From Ptychodera flava (taxonomy: Eukaryota > Hemichordata > Enteropneusta > Ptychoderidae), in the NCBI RefSeq assembly GCF_041260155.1, contig NC_091934.1, positions 40,549,194-40,613,193 of the forward strand: DNA of 64,000 nucleotides, given 5' to 3'. The stretch's first letter is position 1. Each line of letters starts with the position of its first letter. The position numbers were made by a program, and so were the translations under genes. Under the pieces are notes generated by a model. That model saw only the letters and a program-made list of their open reading frames with translations, ran no database searches and was not told the origin of the DNA. Shown here piece after piece: positions 44,901-57,200 of this stretch.

Positions 44901-47900
44901 TAATTAGAATGTAATTAACTCTCATTTATATTATTATAAGCAGTAGTATCAAGTTGATCAAGCTAATATTGACAAGTTGGTCGGCTGTTGGAGGTTAAAA
45001 GCTGTAAAAATAAATGTATTCATGTATGAATGTCTATCTGTTTGTTTGTCTGTCTGTCTGTTTGTTTGTTCATAGACCTGCGTTTTTTGGAGGGTCTATG
45101 GTCTGTCTGTATGTATGTATGTATGTATGTTAGTTATTATGTGCGGATGTATGTCTGTCGACATTAAAAACTCCTAAATCGCAGCACCTACCATCTTAGT
45201 ATTTGATGGACAGGTGCATCGAGGGGTGGAGATGTGAATTTGTTGAAAGAAACGAAGGGGAAGGGGAAAAAAGGAAAAATCCTGCAAAATGCTAAAACTT
45301 TGTAACCACTGGCCAGATTTGGTTGAAACTTGGTATGCAGGCTCTTTATAGTGACTTAAGGTACATTTCTTCAAATTGTGGTGAAATTTTGAAAGTTGTA
45401 TTTTTTGGGCGATTTTCCCGTTTTTTGTCAAAAAATCTTTTCTGAAAGCACTCATCCCATTGCCTTGAAAACTTGTATGTATGATCCTAGGGTTGGCCTT
45501 TGTCAGATTTGTTCAAATTGTGGTGAAATTTTCATATTTGTATTTTGGGGCAATTTTTCCCATTTTTTGTCAAAAAATCATTTTCTCCCAAAGTATTAGT
45601 TGGATTGCTGTAAAACATGATAGTCTTGATCCTAGGGTTGTTTTCTGTCAGACGTGTAAAAGTCATTATGAGATGGAGCATTTCATATTGCTGGGGTATA
45701 AGATTAATTTGGACTTGCAATGGAATTTTCTTAGTCAACCTGTAAGAATGCAATGTCATGTGTGTACTAGTAGTTAGTATCGCTGCAAAATGGGAGGACA
45801 GTGTCATTGACACTATTTTTATATCTGATAAGATTGAACATGAACCCTTTGAGCACCAAAGTCAATTTTTGTCACCTTCATAAAATATACCGAAGTCAAT
45901 TTTTTTCAGAGTATTTACAAAATTTTGATAAAAAACTTCAACCAATGAAATGTGGTATCTTTTTGGTCCAAAATAATCAAAATAATTACAGAAAAATTCA
46001 TAAAATTGGTAAAATGTTCAACTTAAATTTTGGCGGGACAAAATTACAGCACTCAAAAGGTTGAGCAAATTTTTTTGAAAAAAATAGGACATGTTAACAG
46101 AAATCAAAGATTTTCATACTGTAAATGAGACATTGTGTGTTTTTAACAATGGATGTACCGTGAATTAAGTTATTTCCCCTCCTCTGAGAATGGTCATTTG
46201 TTACAGCCAGTATGACTTGTCCATTATAATATATCTTGACCACCTTCATAAGTTCTATATAACGTAAATGATAGACTCAACTGCTTAAAGATCTAATTAC
46301 ATATGGAAGCCAAAGCATGAGGATTTGTCACTGACTAATCCTGCTGAAAACATTCATAAACAGGGTGATTCTTACAAACTGGACCTGATAGCATACGCCA
46401 CAATTAAAAGTCTTCTTGTTAACTTAATTGAAAGGGTATACCAGGTGTACTCAAGCTTGTAGTTTATCAAACATGCCCCTTAAGCTTTTGATGTCCATAG
46501 AAAACACTTTCTTCCTCAGTATTGTGTATCTTCACATTTATCAATGACATAAACTGTACACCTGTTAAGACAGGAGCACTTGTTTTCCAGGATATGTTCG
46601 TATTCCATGGAGTTTTTTTAATGGAGATTGGTCAACAGTTCTTAATTATGTGTATGTCTGAATGTTTATTAAAAGAGATTCATCTCCGGCAATGCTGATG
46701 TCTAACTCATTTCTCAATGACTCACGTCAGTGATAGGAAACATGCATTTGGAGATAAATATGTAACAGGTCATGTTTTCTTTTCATCACAGCTAATTTCT
46801 GGAAAATATGCGAAGACCCAGACTTCAATAAAAGAAAATTCTGGCAGCTATGAAATAAAAAATGAGAAGAAAGGACGTCTTAAAGTGGTTGACCTTCCAG
46901 GACACGAGAGACTGAGAAACCAGAGTTTAGACCAGTTTAAAGATCAAGCCAGGTCGGGGGTCAGTTTATTCCTTATTTGGAGAAAAATGTTAATTAGATT
47001 ACTTCATTTCTGACAGATCCATCAACCTGTGAATTTACAAGGAATGGGGAGGGGTGAGGGGGTGGTTTGAACTTGTTAAAGTTTTGTCTGGCGAGATTGG
47101 CAGTGCAAACATATGTATGTGAGACTTACCATGATTTCACCCATTAAGTCATGGTAATTGTCAATACATTGGTCATTATAGTAATCTACGTGTAACATGT
47201 TTTCAGTTTATCAGCAAATTTCTCTCTCAGAATTGTATCAGTTATCATTGTTATAAGTTATGTCAGTGTAAATTATTTGAAAGCCACTGTCAATTTCCTT
47301 CAGTGAAGACACTAACAACTGACTCTGAAGTCTTATTTCACTTCCAGGGGTATTATCTTTGTGGTAGATAGTGCAACCTTGCAAAAAGAAATCAAGGAGG
47401 TCGCAGAGTGTCTGTACAATGTACTGAGTGATAATGTAATCTCTTACAACTCTCCACCGATTCTTGTCGCCTGTAATAAGTCAGATGTCACTACCGCCAA
47501 GTCTGCCAACATCATCAAAACACAACTGGAAAAAGAAATGTAAGTCACTCTTGCTTTTGAAGCATTGATGTGTGCGCCGCGTCGTTGTGTCATTGGTGTT
47601 CACCATCTGCCTCCGTGCTGTAATATTGATTTACAGACATGTATAGCCAGTTGTCTTTCAATTAACTCTGAAGAGAATGATTATGCGCTGATGTTGATCA
47701 AGTTGACATCAACACTCAACCCTCATCTTGTCTGGCCTATTACATGCCCTTCTGCCAGATCAGTATCAAGCCAAAACCAAGATGTATTTTCACCTACTTG
47801 GCATGTTATGTTATTCCAGATTAAGTCAGCAAAAATCCACGTTTACAGAATCTCTGTTTTAAAGGGCGGATAGTTGCACGTGAACTTGGCAGGATAAGGG

Positions 47901-48248
47901 TTAATGGTTAAGTAATTGTATTGTGTTCAACTCAATGACAAATTTAGTTTAAATTGCTCTAAAGAGATCAAAGTAAGTTGCAACTGTAGCATTCATTTTA
48001 TTTCCATTTATCTATTCTCTCTCTACAGGAACACCCTTCGTGTAACTCGTTCAGCGGCCTTGGCTGGGACAGACAGCTCTGGAGGAAGCAATAACGTATT
48101 TCTTGGCAAACAGGGGAAAGATTTTGAGTTCTCTCATTTGAGTCCAATTCAAGTTGAGTTTGTGGAATGCAGCGCCAAGGGCAGTAAGGGGGAGGCTGCT
48201 GACGCAGAAATTGGAGAGATAGAAAAATGGTTGGCAAAGATTGCATGA
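38968..48248 (+). CDS. SRPRB: Signal recognition particle receptor subunit beta
   Basis: Five exons with compatible phases: 38968-39091, 43146-43240, 46792-46952, 47348-47539 and 48029-48248; 263 residues, the usual family length. SRPRB is the small membrane-anchored GTPase that holds SRP receptor alpha on the ER membrane for co-translational targeting. Residues 25-41 form the single transmembrane helix (PLILGVGVAVVVVILTI). The GTPase motifs are all visible: P-loop GLCDAGKT (61-68), G3 DLPGH (107-111), G4 NKSD (170-173) and G5 SAK (239-241). The GLCDAGKT and DLPGHERLR wording is typical of this subfamily rather than Arf/Sar1. Donors include GTAAGT, GTAAGT and one weaker GTCGGG after exon 3. 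Introns 1 and 2 hold MITEs and hairpin-headed repeats. The frame is intact throughout. The gene runs tail-to-tail with the oxidoreductase 3 kb downstream. Confidence 0.96.
40005..40228. repeat. Short direct duplication in SRPRB intron 1
   Basis: ACAAGGTAAACAAAAAACAA...TCAAATGATACCTGTGACAT near 40010-40062 recurs with small changes at about 40168-40222. Two units, spacing about 158 bases. Confidence 0.7.
41843..42506. mobile_element. MITE with about 65-bp inverted ends in SRPRB intron 1
   Basis: Left end CTTGATACCCGGTGCAGTGC... pairs with right end ...GGCACGGCACCGGGATCAAG. The inverted similarity runs about 65 bases, through CCTTGCC(A/G)ATTTCGTCCCC and GACTATCCAAC. Inside, a block GTAGCTGCCGATTTC...GTTCACGCTAAA occurs twice (about 41940-42010 and 42125-42205). 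No transposase; 664 bp. Confidence 0.8.
43256..44010. mobile_element. Hairpin-headed repeat family, member C (SRPRB intron 2)
   Basis: Starts with the hairpin ACCTCCCATTTGCCAT / ATGGCAATTGGGAGGT (43263-43301), unrelated in its outer stem to members A and B. Then come (TATG)n at 43335-43376, GTCCGTCCAACGCAAAAACT, CCGCTGCACGT, GTTAAAATGAAC and T-rich units with TTTTGCCATTTT. Same order of parts as member A. Confidence 0.65.
45062..45800. mobile_element. Hairpin-headed repeat family, member D (SRPRB intron 2)
   Basis: Starts with the hairpin CATAGACC / GGTCTATG (45072-45101, loop TGCGTTTTTTGGAG). It is followed by (TATG)n, GCGGATGTATGTCTGTCGAC, a GCAGCACCTACC block in the place of CCGCTGCACGT, and TTGTTGAAAGAAACG. 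The interior repeats GTGGTGAAATTTT and TTTTTTGTCAAAAAATC several times, as in members A and C. Confidence 0.6.
45846..46066. mobile_element. piggyBac-type MITE, diverged inverted copy
   Basis: CCCTTTGAGCACC at the left and CACTCAAAAGG at the right bound a sequence whose complement matches 3167-3381, including TTTCATTGG and AATTTTGGC(A/G)-type segments. The TTAA flanks are decayed (TGAA / TTGA), so it is older than the oxygenase-intron copies. Confidence 0.6.
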
Positions 48249-48410
48249 TGGGAATGAAAACACATTCCAGAAGTGGGTTACACATTAAAAACCTTTTCCC
48301 CTATTCTAGTTCAACCTCATTGTTCATTTTAATGACCTTTACATGACCTCACAACCTGGTTTTCTGATAGTGTATGGTATCACAATTTCAGTTATGATAA
48401 TGTCATCAGA

Positions 48411-48502
48411 TAGACTGAAAGATCTGTCACTCAAGGGCACTCTCTACTTAGGAGGGAGGAGCATTGAGAGCGCCCTCTAGCGACGGATCTTTTAGTCTAG
48501 TG
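48411..48502. repeat. Foldback in SRPRB 3' region
   Basis: TAGACTGAAAGATCTGTCAC...AGGGCACTCTC pairs imperfectly with GAGAGCGCCCTCTAGCGACG...TTTTAGTCTA. If the SRPRB transcript extends this far, the 3' UTR would form a long stem. Confidence 0.65.
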
Positions 48503-51247
48503 ACCAGAAACATGGTTGTCTTATAGGAGCAATAGCTGTAGCTTTTTAGAATAATATTTGTCACTACTTGTTCTGAAAAAAAGACATGTTTCTCCTTCTC
48601 CCGACATTGTTAACTACAGAGTATTAGCCTTGCTAACTCAAAATAATGTCTGCAATGTGTAATTTTGGTTAAATATCATTTCTGGTTGGAATCAAAATTT
48701 AGTTAATAATATCATTGGATAGAACATAAATACAGGTTGTGTTGACAAGTTGTACACAAAGCATGATTGTTTGAGAAAGGCAAGACAATATTGTATTTTA
48801 CTTAAAAGAGTGGGAAATATATGAAAAGTTACAGCTTTTGGAGCAATAGAAGTGATTTTCAGTGGCAATTCATTGTAAAATTCAGTAAATATGGCAAGCT
48901 GTCACAGAGCTGTAAATCTTGTGGATTCATATGATCCATGAAAAGACCAGGATGTGAGGTCAGGTAGGGGTCAAGAAAATGGCTGACTGCTTCAATAGAT
49001 GATAAACAATGGCTAGATTCCTTCACTTCAACGTACTCTGTTGTTCATGCTGCCCGCATGTGTGCATGGAGTGCCTACAACTAACTTGATCTTTTGGTCT
49101 TGGGTGCAGCTAGAATTGTAAATTTGGAAAGAAACACACGTCGCACATTGACTTATACAACTAATATTTTTTGTTGCTAAGTAAAAGCGCAGAGACAAAT
49201 TCTTCAGTACGTACTTGTAGAAATAAGACACCATTAATAGTAAGTATCTGTTCATATTTTAGACAAAATAAATCCAAGATCTACAGTCAATATATGTTTG
49301 TATGATTCAATGAAACGGTTCATATTTTTTGCTGTAAAGGGAAGTATTGTTTTTTTAAACAACTACACCTCAGCGCCATCCAGTCAGTACTGACCAAAGT
49401 GTAACTTCTTATAGACAATTTCAAAGCTGTGAGGATGGAATGACGTTGCATTAAAGAGATGTATGGTGAGAAATGTGATATTCCAAACTCTTTGCAAAGT
49501 TTTGAAGTATTTGTGTTATATATACTTACATCATTTCCTGAAATAAATATTTGCAAAAGTTTTGCAAAGGTATAGAAGCGTATTCCTTTTGGTTACACTT
49601 TCTCTCTTGATCAATGAATCGTCTATATCAATTTAGTCATATTAGATGATAGCAGTGAAGTTCTATTAACTCAAATGTTCCTGGCATTTGCAAAATCACA
49701 GCCTCTTCTGCTTGGTGATGTGGATGGTAATTCTCTTCAAGGTTGTACATTTCCAAGTACTCCTCATTCAGAACCAATCAAATGCCTGCTTAGTCCATAG
49801 TTTGTGTGGTTCATGCACCTTGTATGTACCTGTTCTCAAACGAGCATGATAAAGATATTGACCAATTGAAGACAACTTTGCGAGGCCGTTGTACAGTAGT
49901 CTTTCCTTCACATAACATCAGTTGGTGATGCGAGCAATTATCTTGTCAGACATGAACAGATTTCAAAGAAAGCAAAATCTATGCGATCAGGAACCTTTAT
50001 CAAATTTATTTTTTATCAAACAGTCCATCAATATTTTTTGAACAGCGTGGCAAGAAAGTCAATATAAGGCTTGTCTTAGTTAGCATTGAGATGGGAAAGT
50101 CATTTGAGCGATATTGACAACAACAGCAGTGTAGTAGTAATTTTCTTTAGCGCCCTCACATGATGAAATTGTAGAGATCAAAATCTATGATGGCAAACGC
50201 ATGGTGTAAGACTCATATTCATACTTGCAATTCAAACATAGAAGCAATTCACAAAATGCGGGTTAGAAAATGAGCCTATCAATATAAGAAGGTCACGGTC
50301 ATATGTAAGTGTTGGATTGTGTGGAATAAGCAACAACAAGACTCATGTTTCCAGTAAGGTGTACAAGTATTCATGTTTGAACACATTTATTGTTTTCCCT
50401 GAGCGCACCTTTGTGTGCAAAATAGCCATCTGAAGTGTGAAAATTTTCACATTAGCCGATCATGCCAGAATTCAGGTGCCAATAGATGGTCTCTAACAAA
50501 AGTCAATACTTTGAAAAAGTTCATTTAATTACAGTGATTAAATATATATTTCATATATATGCCTCCAGCTCATAGCTTTTGAAATCAGTTTACAAATTTT
50601 TTGAAATTTCCTTGCATCAACCTTACACATATACCTGTCATTTGTAAAAAAATGCATCAAAGAAATCTTCGTAAGTCCATGGTGCGTAAATTAACTCAGA
50701 GGGCGCACTCATCAATGGTATCATGTTGGCAAATTTCCATTCACTGCACTGCATTCATGTCGGTGTCAAAACTTAAATATTGCACTGTACTCCAGTCTTG
50801 CGTGTTTTTGAATGTGAAACCAAGTCTCTCAGCCAATTTAATAACACACTGCAGACATTCAACATAGTCTATATACCCTGTCACACAATAATCTATAGTC
50901 TTATAATTTAGTTAATGTTTTGACTTTTGCATTAGCATTTACAGAATATGGAAATAAAGGTTGTTCGCAGTAATATCCTTATGATTCTCTGATTTGAAAA
51001 ACAAAATTTGCACAGGATGTGTGAAAGAAATTGCATTGTTTTTTTGCATACGAAAATGTGAATTACATAACAATTCTGGTTTACAAACGGAAGTCCTGAT
51101 TAATACTGGTATTTCCGATGTAAATCTCAGTTTCTTAAAGTTAGTTTCTGGGAGAAAACGGTTCATATGAAAGTGATAAAATTACTTTTAAGTTAGAAAT
51201 TGATGATATGTGACTATAGCAGAGGATATCCCATGGTGCAACAGTGT
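48503..51247. other. Convergent intergenic region
   Basis: Between the SRPRB stop and the oxidoreductase stop there is no coding sequence I can support. AATAAA occurs at about 49267 and 49543 on the + strand. TTTATT (AATAAA on the minus strand) near 50387 could end the oxidoreductase transcript. Confidence 0.45.
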
Positions 51248-54200
51248 TCAGGAATATACCATTTTGCCATCAACAATCTTGATTGGTTTCCCCTGTCTGT
51301 AAGACTGTTCACACGCTTCAGCCAGCATCGATGCCTGCATGGTATCGTGGCGTGTGATTTCACATCGACTTTCCACACCTGTAATGAAATAGAGGATTAA
51401 GAAAGTTTATATAGCATCTAATCAGGTACTGGTGGGTGTCATTTGTATTTTACAGCATGTCTGTATTGCTTTGAAAACGCATCGCTTCTCGATGTAAAGT
51501 ACTCAGTGCCAAATTTGAGGGCGCTGTCGGTATGTGTGCAATACACACTGTTATTATCGACAAATGGATTTTAATCCAGACATGATTTCATTTACCAGCC
51601 ACAACATATACGCAATGCAAACAAGCCATTGTGTTGGCAAGACTAGTACACTGCATTTCAACACACTTTAGGGAAATGATACAAACATTAACTTGCTTTA
51701 GGAACAAACTATATATTATCAGTTTTCACCAATATTTTGTGTCCAATGTCCTCACGCCGAACAAATGATCTCAAATATCATTTCGTTTGCCTCTTTGAAT
51801 TAAAATCTCAATTAAAATGTTAATTACTACATGATTAATTCAAACTTAGTTTACGGAAAATGATGAACAATGCATGTGTAAACTTTAAAGCCTCTACCAT
51901 AGGTACAAGATTCCTCAAAACCAATGTTAGAAATTATTTTCATGTCTTTTTGCTTGAAATGCCATATACTTGTCCATTTATGCCGTGTGCCTTTTATACA
52001 GGCAAGTGACCAGTAAACAAAGGAGAAAAAATCGTGGTTCTCTCAAACGATGTTTCACTTGAAATGAAGACATTTCTCTGAATTTTTATTTTTCAAGTAC
52101 AAAATTAACGGTATGTCTGCATTGATATTGTTAAAATTATCATTTTAAATGTTCAAATGACAAAACAGATGACAACACACTGACAAATTATCAATTAGCA
52201 CTTGGTTGAAGCAAGTTTACATGCTACAACATGTGACGCGACTGGCTCTTCTAATCAAGGGGTCAATAGGTCCGGTGGTCTGACATTTGGGAATTCAGAA
52301 TTTTGTCATGAAACAAATGTCATTCCAGAGGTCCAGAGATATCTGACTGAAATTTACAGCAAAACATGATAAATGCTGGAATATTGAAAATAAACCAAAC
52401 CATTACGTTTGTATTGATGTTGGTCCTTGGAACTGTCAAGTACTGACTTTTAAATTTGTTTGCAAATTATCGCATCACATCTTTTGGTCAGTCAGATCAC
52501 ATCGCATGCTTGTTAGTACTGGCCGATCAAAAGTTACAAACCAACCTGTCACAACATCTAAGAAGTGTTCAAGTTCAAGTTTGTAGCTGTGGTCGTATCT
52601 CTGCTCAAAGGAAGCATGAATATTATCCTGTTTCGTTCCCGCATTTCCATGGCTGGAGACTTCACAAGGTCTCGTATTGCTTGTTTCTAGCATGCCTTTA
52701 CTTCCAAAAACCTGCAAAAAGCGATATGTATATGCTAATTGAGCTTATGAGTCATGCTGAGATCGTAAATTAACATTTTTTGAATAGAAGACATTTTAAA
52801 ATCCACATTTAACATGATTTTGATCATACCAGTTTATCCTTTGGTAGGCTTCATGTGTTTGTTTATTATTTATATATCTGTTCCATTTGTTTGTTTGTTT
52901 GTTTGTTTCGGTATTTTGTTTTGCCTTGCACGCCGACAACCTGTTGATTTAGACAATTGGAACTTTACTACGACAATTATGCGACTTGTTCAGCAAAACA
53001 GACAATGAGGAGGTTGCTGAAGAGATTCCCTTTCAATTTGCTCAACCATCATCATCATCATCGGTAGCATCGGCATTATCATCATCGTCGTTATTCCGGG
53101 GTGGAGGGGGCACGGTTTTGACCCCCTTTTTCGCCTCACGTAGACTTTTGACAAAGAGAATTTTGATAAAGATTTTGACCCCTGTCTTAATTTGCCCACA
53201 GGAAGATTTTAAGCTATCACTTTGTAGGAAATGTAAACTTTTGAACCCCCTCCGATTTTACGGAAATTTGTAGAGCTTTTTGTTCCAGAGTACATCTCGG
53301 CCCAATTAATGGTTAATGTCCTCCGGGGGTCAATAGCGTTGTAAAATTTGTCATCCTCAGCTGCTGTTTCTTTTATAAACTTAAGGCCGGTTATAATAGC
53401 AGCAATTAAATATCAAAGACAAAAAATTGATTATATTACACAGACATTCTGTAAACATCAAATGTAGCGTTGAGATACACAAAATCATCGAGCTTGTTGA
53501 ATATACACAGTACTGCCTTCGTCTTAGTGCGTAATACTGTGTTCTAGTGCATTTAACAAATTAATGAGATCCCTGTTGAAACTTTGAACACGCCTGTTTG
53601 TGTTACTTTTGACCATAATAGACACAACCTTACCTCAAGTCTTTGGTCGTATCCATACACAGCATGCCTGCTGATATCAATCTGCCCGAGAGCGCCACAT
53701 GGGAATTTTAAGACAACTGCAACAGTATCAACATCATCCATAGCAGCAATATCTGCGTTGAAGCAGTGAGCCTGGGCATACACTGTGGATGGAGTCTCAC
53801 CAACTATCCAGCAAATCATATCAAGGTCATGTACAATACAGTCATGGAATATGCCACCTAGAAAAGAGCAAGTTTATGATCACAATATCAATGTCATTAG
53901 AATCTAATTTCATCTGTTAGTTTGTGGACCTGTGATACCAATCAAATGTTACAGAGCACTTCAAACGATACCCCTTCACCCCCAAAAGTTAGTACAATCC
54001 AATTGTGGTCTATGATAAACTAGGACCTGCGTACAATAAAATGAGGTTGAAGGGGTGAACAAAACGAAAATATTGTAAAAACAGAAAAAGTTAAAATCTG
54101 TAAGGCTCATAAGTCTATGTGGCACTCTCTTGTTATCGAGATGATCTCATAATCTGTACTGTATGCGTCAATCTGAGGGTCGAAAACATCAAAGGAGTTT

Positions 54201-57200
54201 CATTGGCCAAACAACACAGCATGCAAAACATGTCTTGGACATACTGTCTTGGTTAGACTAGCTAACCTGCCGCTTTGCTTTTCTCGGGTGTACGCAGTAA
54301 TTACTGGCTAACCATCAACGAGACAGTCTGCTGAAGTTTTCCTTATACTACGATGTTTTGATGTTTATAAGCCCAAAGACTTGGGCAAGTCTATGTCTTA
54401 GTCGCTAATGTTATAATTACATAGCTACTATAGATCATTGATAGGCCCCAGAATGTATGTATATGAGTAAGCCTAATCGATTTCTATTAGGCCCTGGATT
54501 AAACCTCCAATCTCAAGTTTATCACAGTATAAATCACCTGGAATGGCAAAAATGACGTGATACAAGTAACATTTTACACAATCTATGGATTTTACTGTAA
54601 AATGTTGGTTAAAATGACGTGTTGGAAATCAGAGCGCGAGTGCAACGCTCGTCGATAATTAACGCACTTTAGCGAAGGGTGTGACAAAATTCTTCGGTCC
54701 ATAGCCAAAACTTTTTCCAAATACAAGTGGAATGCTCAGCTTAATGGTAAGAAGAACACATTAGATGTAATTCCAAAGTGTATCGAACTTGACCTTACCA
54801 GATATCTTAAGATATGACAATGGAGGAAGTGGCGCATCTCTGCTAATAGTCTTGATTTGTTGGACCTGTCCGATCTCGTCAGCTTTGACACGTTGATATA
54901 CATTGCGTACTGCTGGATCAAATCGTCTGCAAGTATGTAAATTATGATTAACATCTATGTCGGTCATATTTTCTAACATCGATGAAGGAATAATGGGTGT
55001 AAGTTAAAAGGAAATCTTCCATGACGTCATTATCCCATTAAAACGCGGAAATATATAACCTAAACAAATCGTCATCTTAAACAAGACGCACATTTACAGA
55101 AATTCATCGGCGTTGCTAAACCAAACTGGGTCCGTACAGAATTTATTTTAATCAACGCACTCCTAGGGGATCCAGTTGCTTCAAAAAAGACCTGTGGGAA
55201 GCCCCTAAGAAACCCTCACCGTTCACATAATATACATCGGGCCCTGTGTTGTTCAGGTGGACCAATTTTCACATTAGTTTATGTTAACACTCCTTTTGGT
55301 GACTGTCTACATTTTGCATGAACTGTGTCAAAATCTTGAACACCTTCAATTTTTGCGTTGCATGTGCTGGAAATGAAACAGAGAACATACTGCCGTCTAA
55401 ATTCTACCACAACACATCCACCTCATCCTGGCTACGAGATAACGGAAGCAACTCACCGATTAAACGCACAATACAGAGCTTTGTTAAACTTCTCCGCATC
55501 ATCGTAGCAACTCTGTGTACTTTCAATGGTCCCAGCGATTGGTTTTTCACAGAACACTGACTTTCCTGGTTGTGTGTACAGAAAAAAAGGACCAACCCAA
55601 TCAATGTTTAATATTTATTTTCTGAGATTTTCAAGAAAATACAGAAATGTTAATTTACCTCATAGAAGATTTTGTCAACCTTAAAAATACCGCCCGAAAA
55701 AGTAAAACATCGGATTTAGTAATAGAATGAGAATACAGTCGATGACATCAATTTTGGCCAGAAACTGGTCATGTTTTAAGACAAAAAGTGAGGAGTTTAT
55801 TGCGCATGTGCCGGGACTGGGGTCACAAACAGTCACGGTGAACACCTTGCAGATGAAAAGATCTTACAAACAATCATATCTGAAAATCGTTCACTTTATG
55901 CATCCTATATGGTCACGCCAACTTTAATCTGGGTTTGTTTGGTTTTTCTCGGTCATACTTTCACAGTCCTTCATATTGTGTTGCGGGAAGTGACTAAGTC
56001 TTTATTTTCTTGGCATCACATATTGGCTTAAACTAATTTAAATTAAAGAAACGTTACAACTGATTTGAAAACCAAACAATTTATGCTTTGTACTTTCATG
56101 CCGACTATCCGTCTCTCTAATTTAATTAAGACGTAAGGGTTGTAAAATAGTGAAAATAAGAGCCAAAATATGAAGTACTTAAATATTTTGGATCAAAAGA
56201 TATTCACATTCTTCATCCTTGTCATAAGTTGAACAAATCTGAGTAAAATCATTTCTATATTTCATTAAATCAAACATTACAGCGGCTGGACTAGGAGTAT
56301 GGCAACTGTTGACTAACCACAGTTTGTTTATTGGTTCGATAAAACGAGTGCAGTGCCAAAAACAAAAATACTCGAACCATTTTATTTTTGTTATGTTGAA
56401 TTGCAACACCACACTTCAATTGTGTTACTAAAATCCTCTCTTTTGCATTGGACTGACATCTTAAGTTTCTAGTTGTATACATACCTGCTTTGAGTGCAGC
56501 TCGCACAATCTGTTCGTGTGTATGAGTGGGCGTGCAAACAACAACGGCATCAACACTGCAATTTAAACAGAACATAAAGGCTATAATCAACACCAGGGGC
56601 TACGTATAGGCCCCTCTATACTACTCCAAGCTCTATACAACCCCAAGAATATAGTCCATAACCTCAAGAAAAATTCAAGACTTCATGAACAATTCAGTTG
56701 CATTCATGTAGAACAAAACAAAAGACAGCATTTAGGTTTTTGGTGTGTCAGAAAGCATTTGTTCATAAATGAAGCTAGTTATGTAGTAAACATGTCAATA
56801 ACCATACAAAGTAATGATGGCAGGGATGTGATACTAAAGTAATAACGTTGTTTTCTGCTTCATACTGCTACACTTTTTTGTCTGTATAGCTGTGGTTTTC
56901 GCTGAACTCCGTGATTGCAACGACAAATTTTAAAATTTAACCAATATAGCAAAATACACTTTTAGCTACAATGAGCCTCGGGGATAGATATTTGGACTCT
57001 CAATTGTTTCCAGTACTTGTCTGGCCTACAGCTTTTGGGGACTCATTTTGAAGTTTTAGTTTTTTTGAAAATCCAAAATTTTACTTTTCTCTATAGAGTT
57101 AACACAGGGATTGCCCCTTTTTGAATTTCTAATATCCCTAAATTAACGTTAGGTTATTTGTTCCTCCAGTGCCAAATTTTGCACAGTGACATCCATAGTT

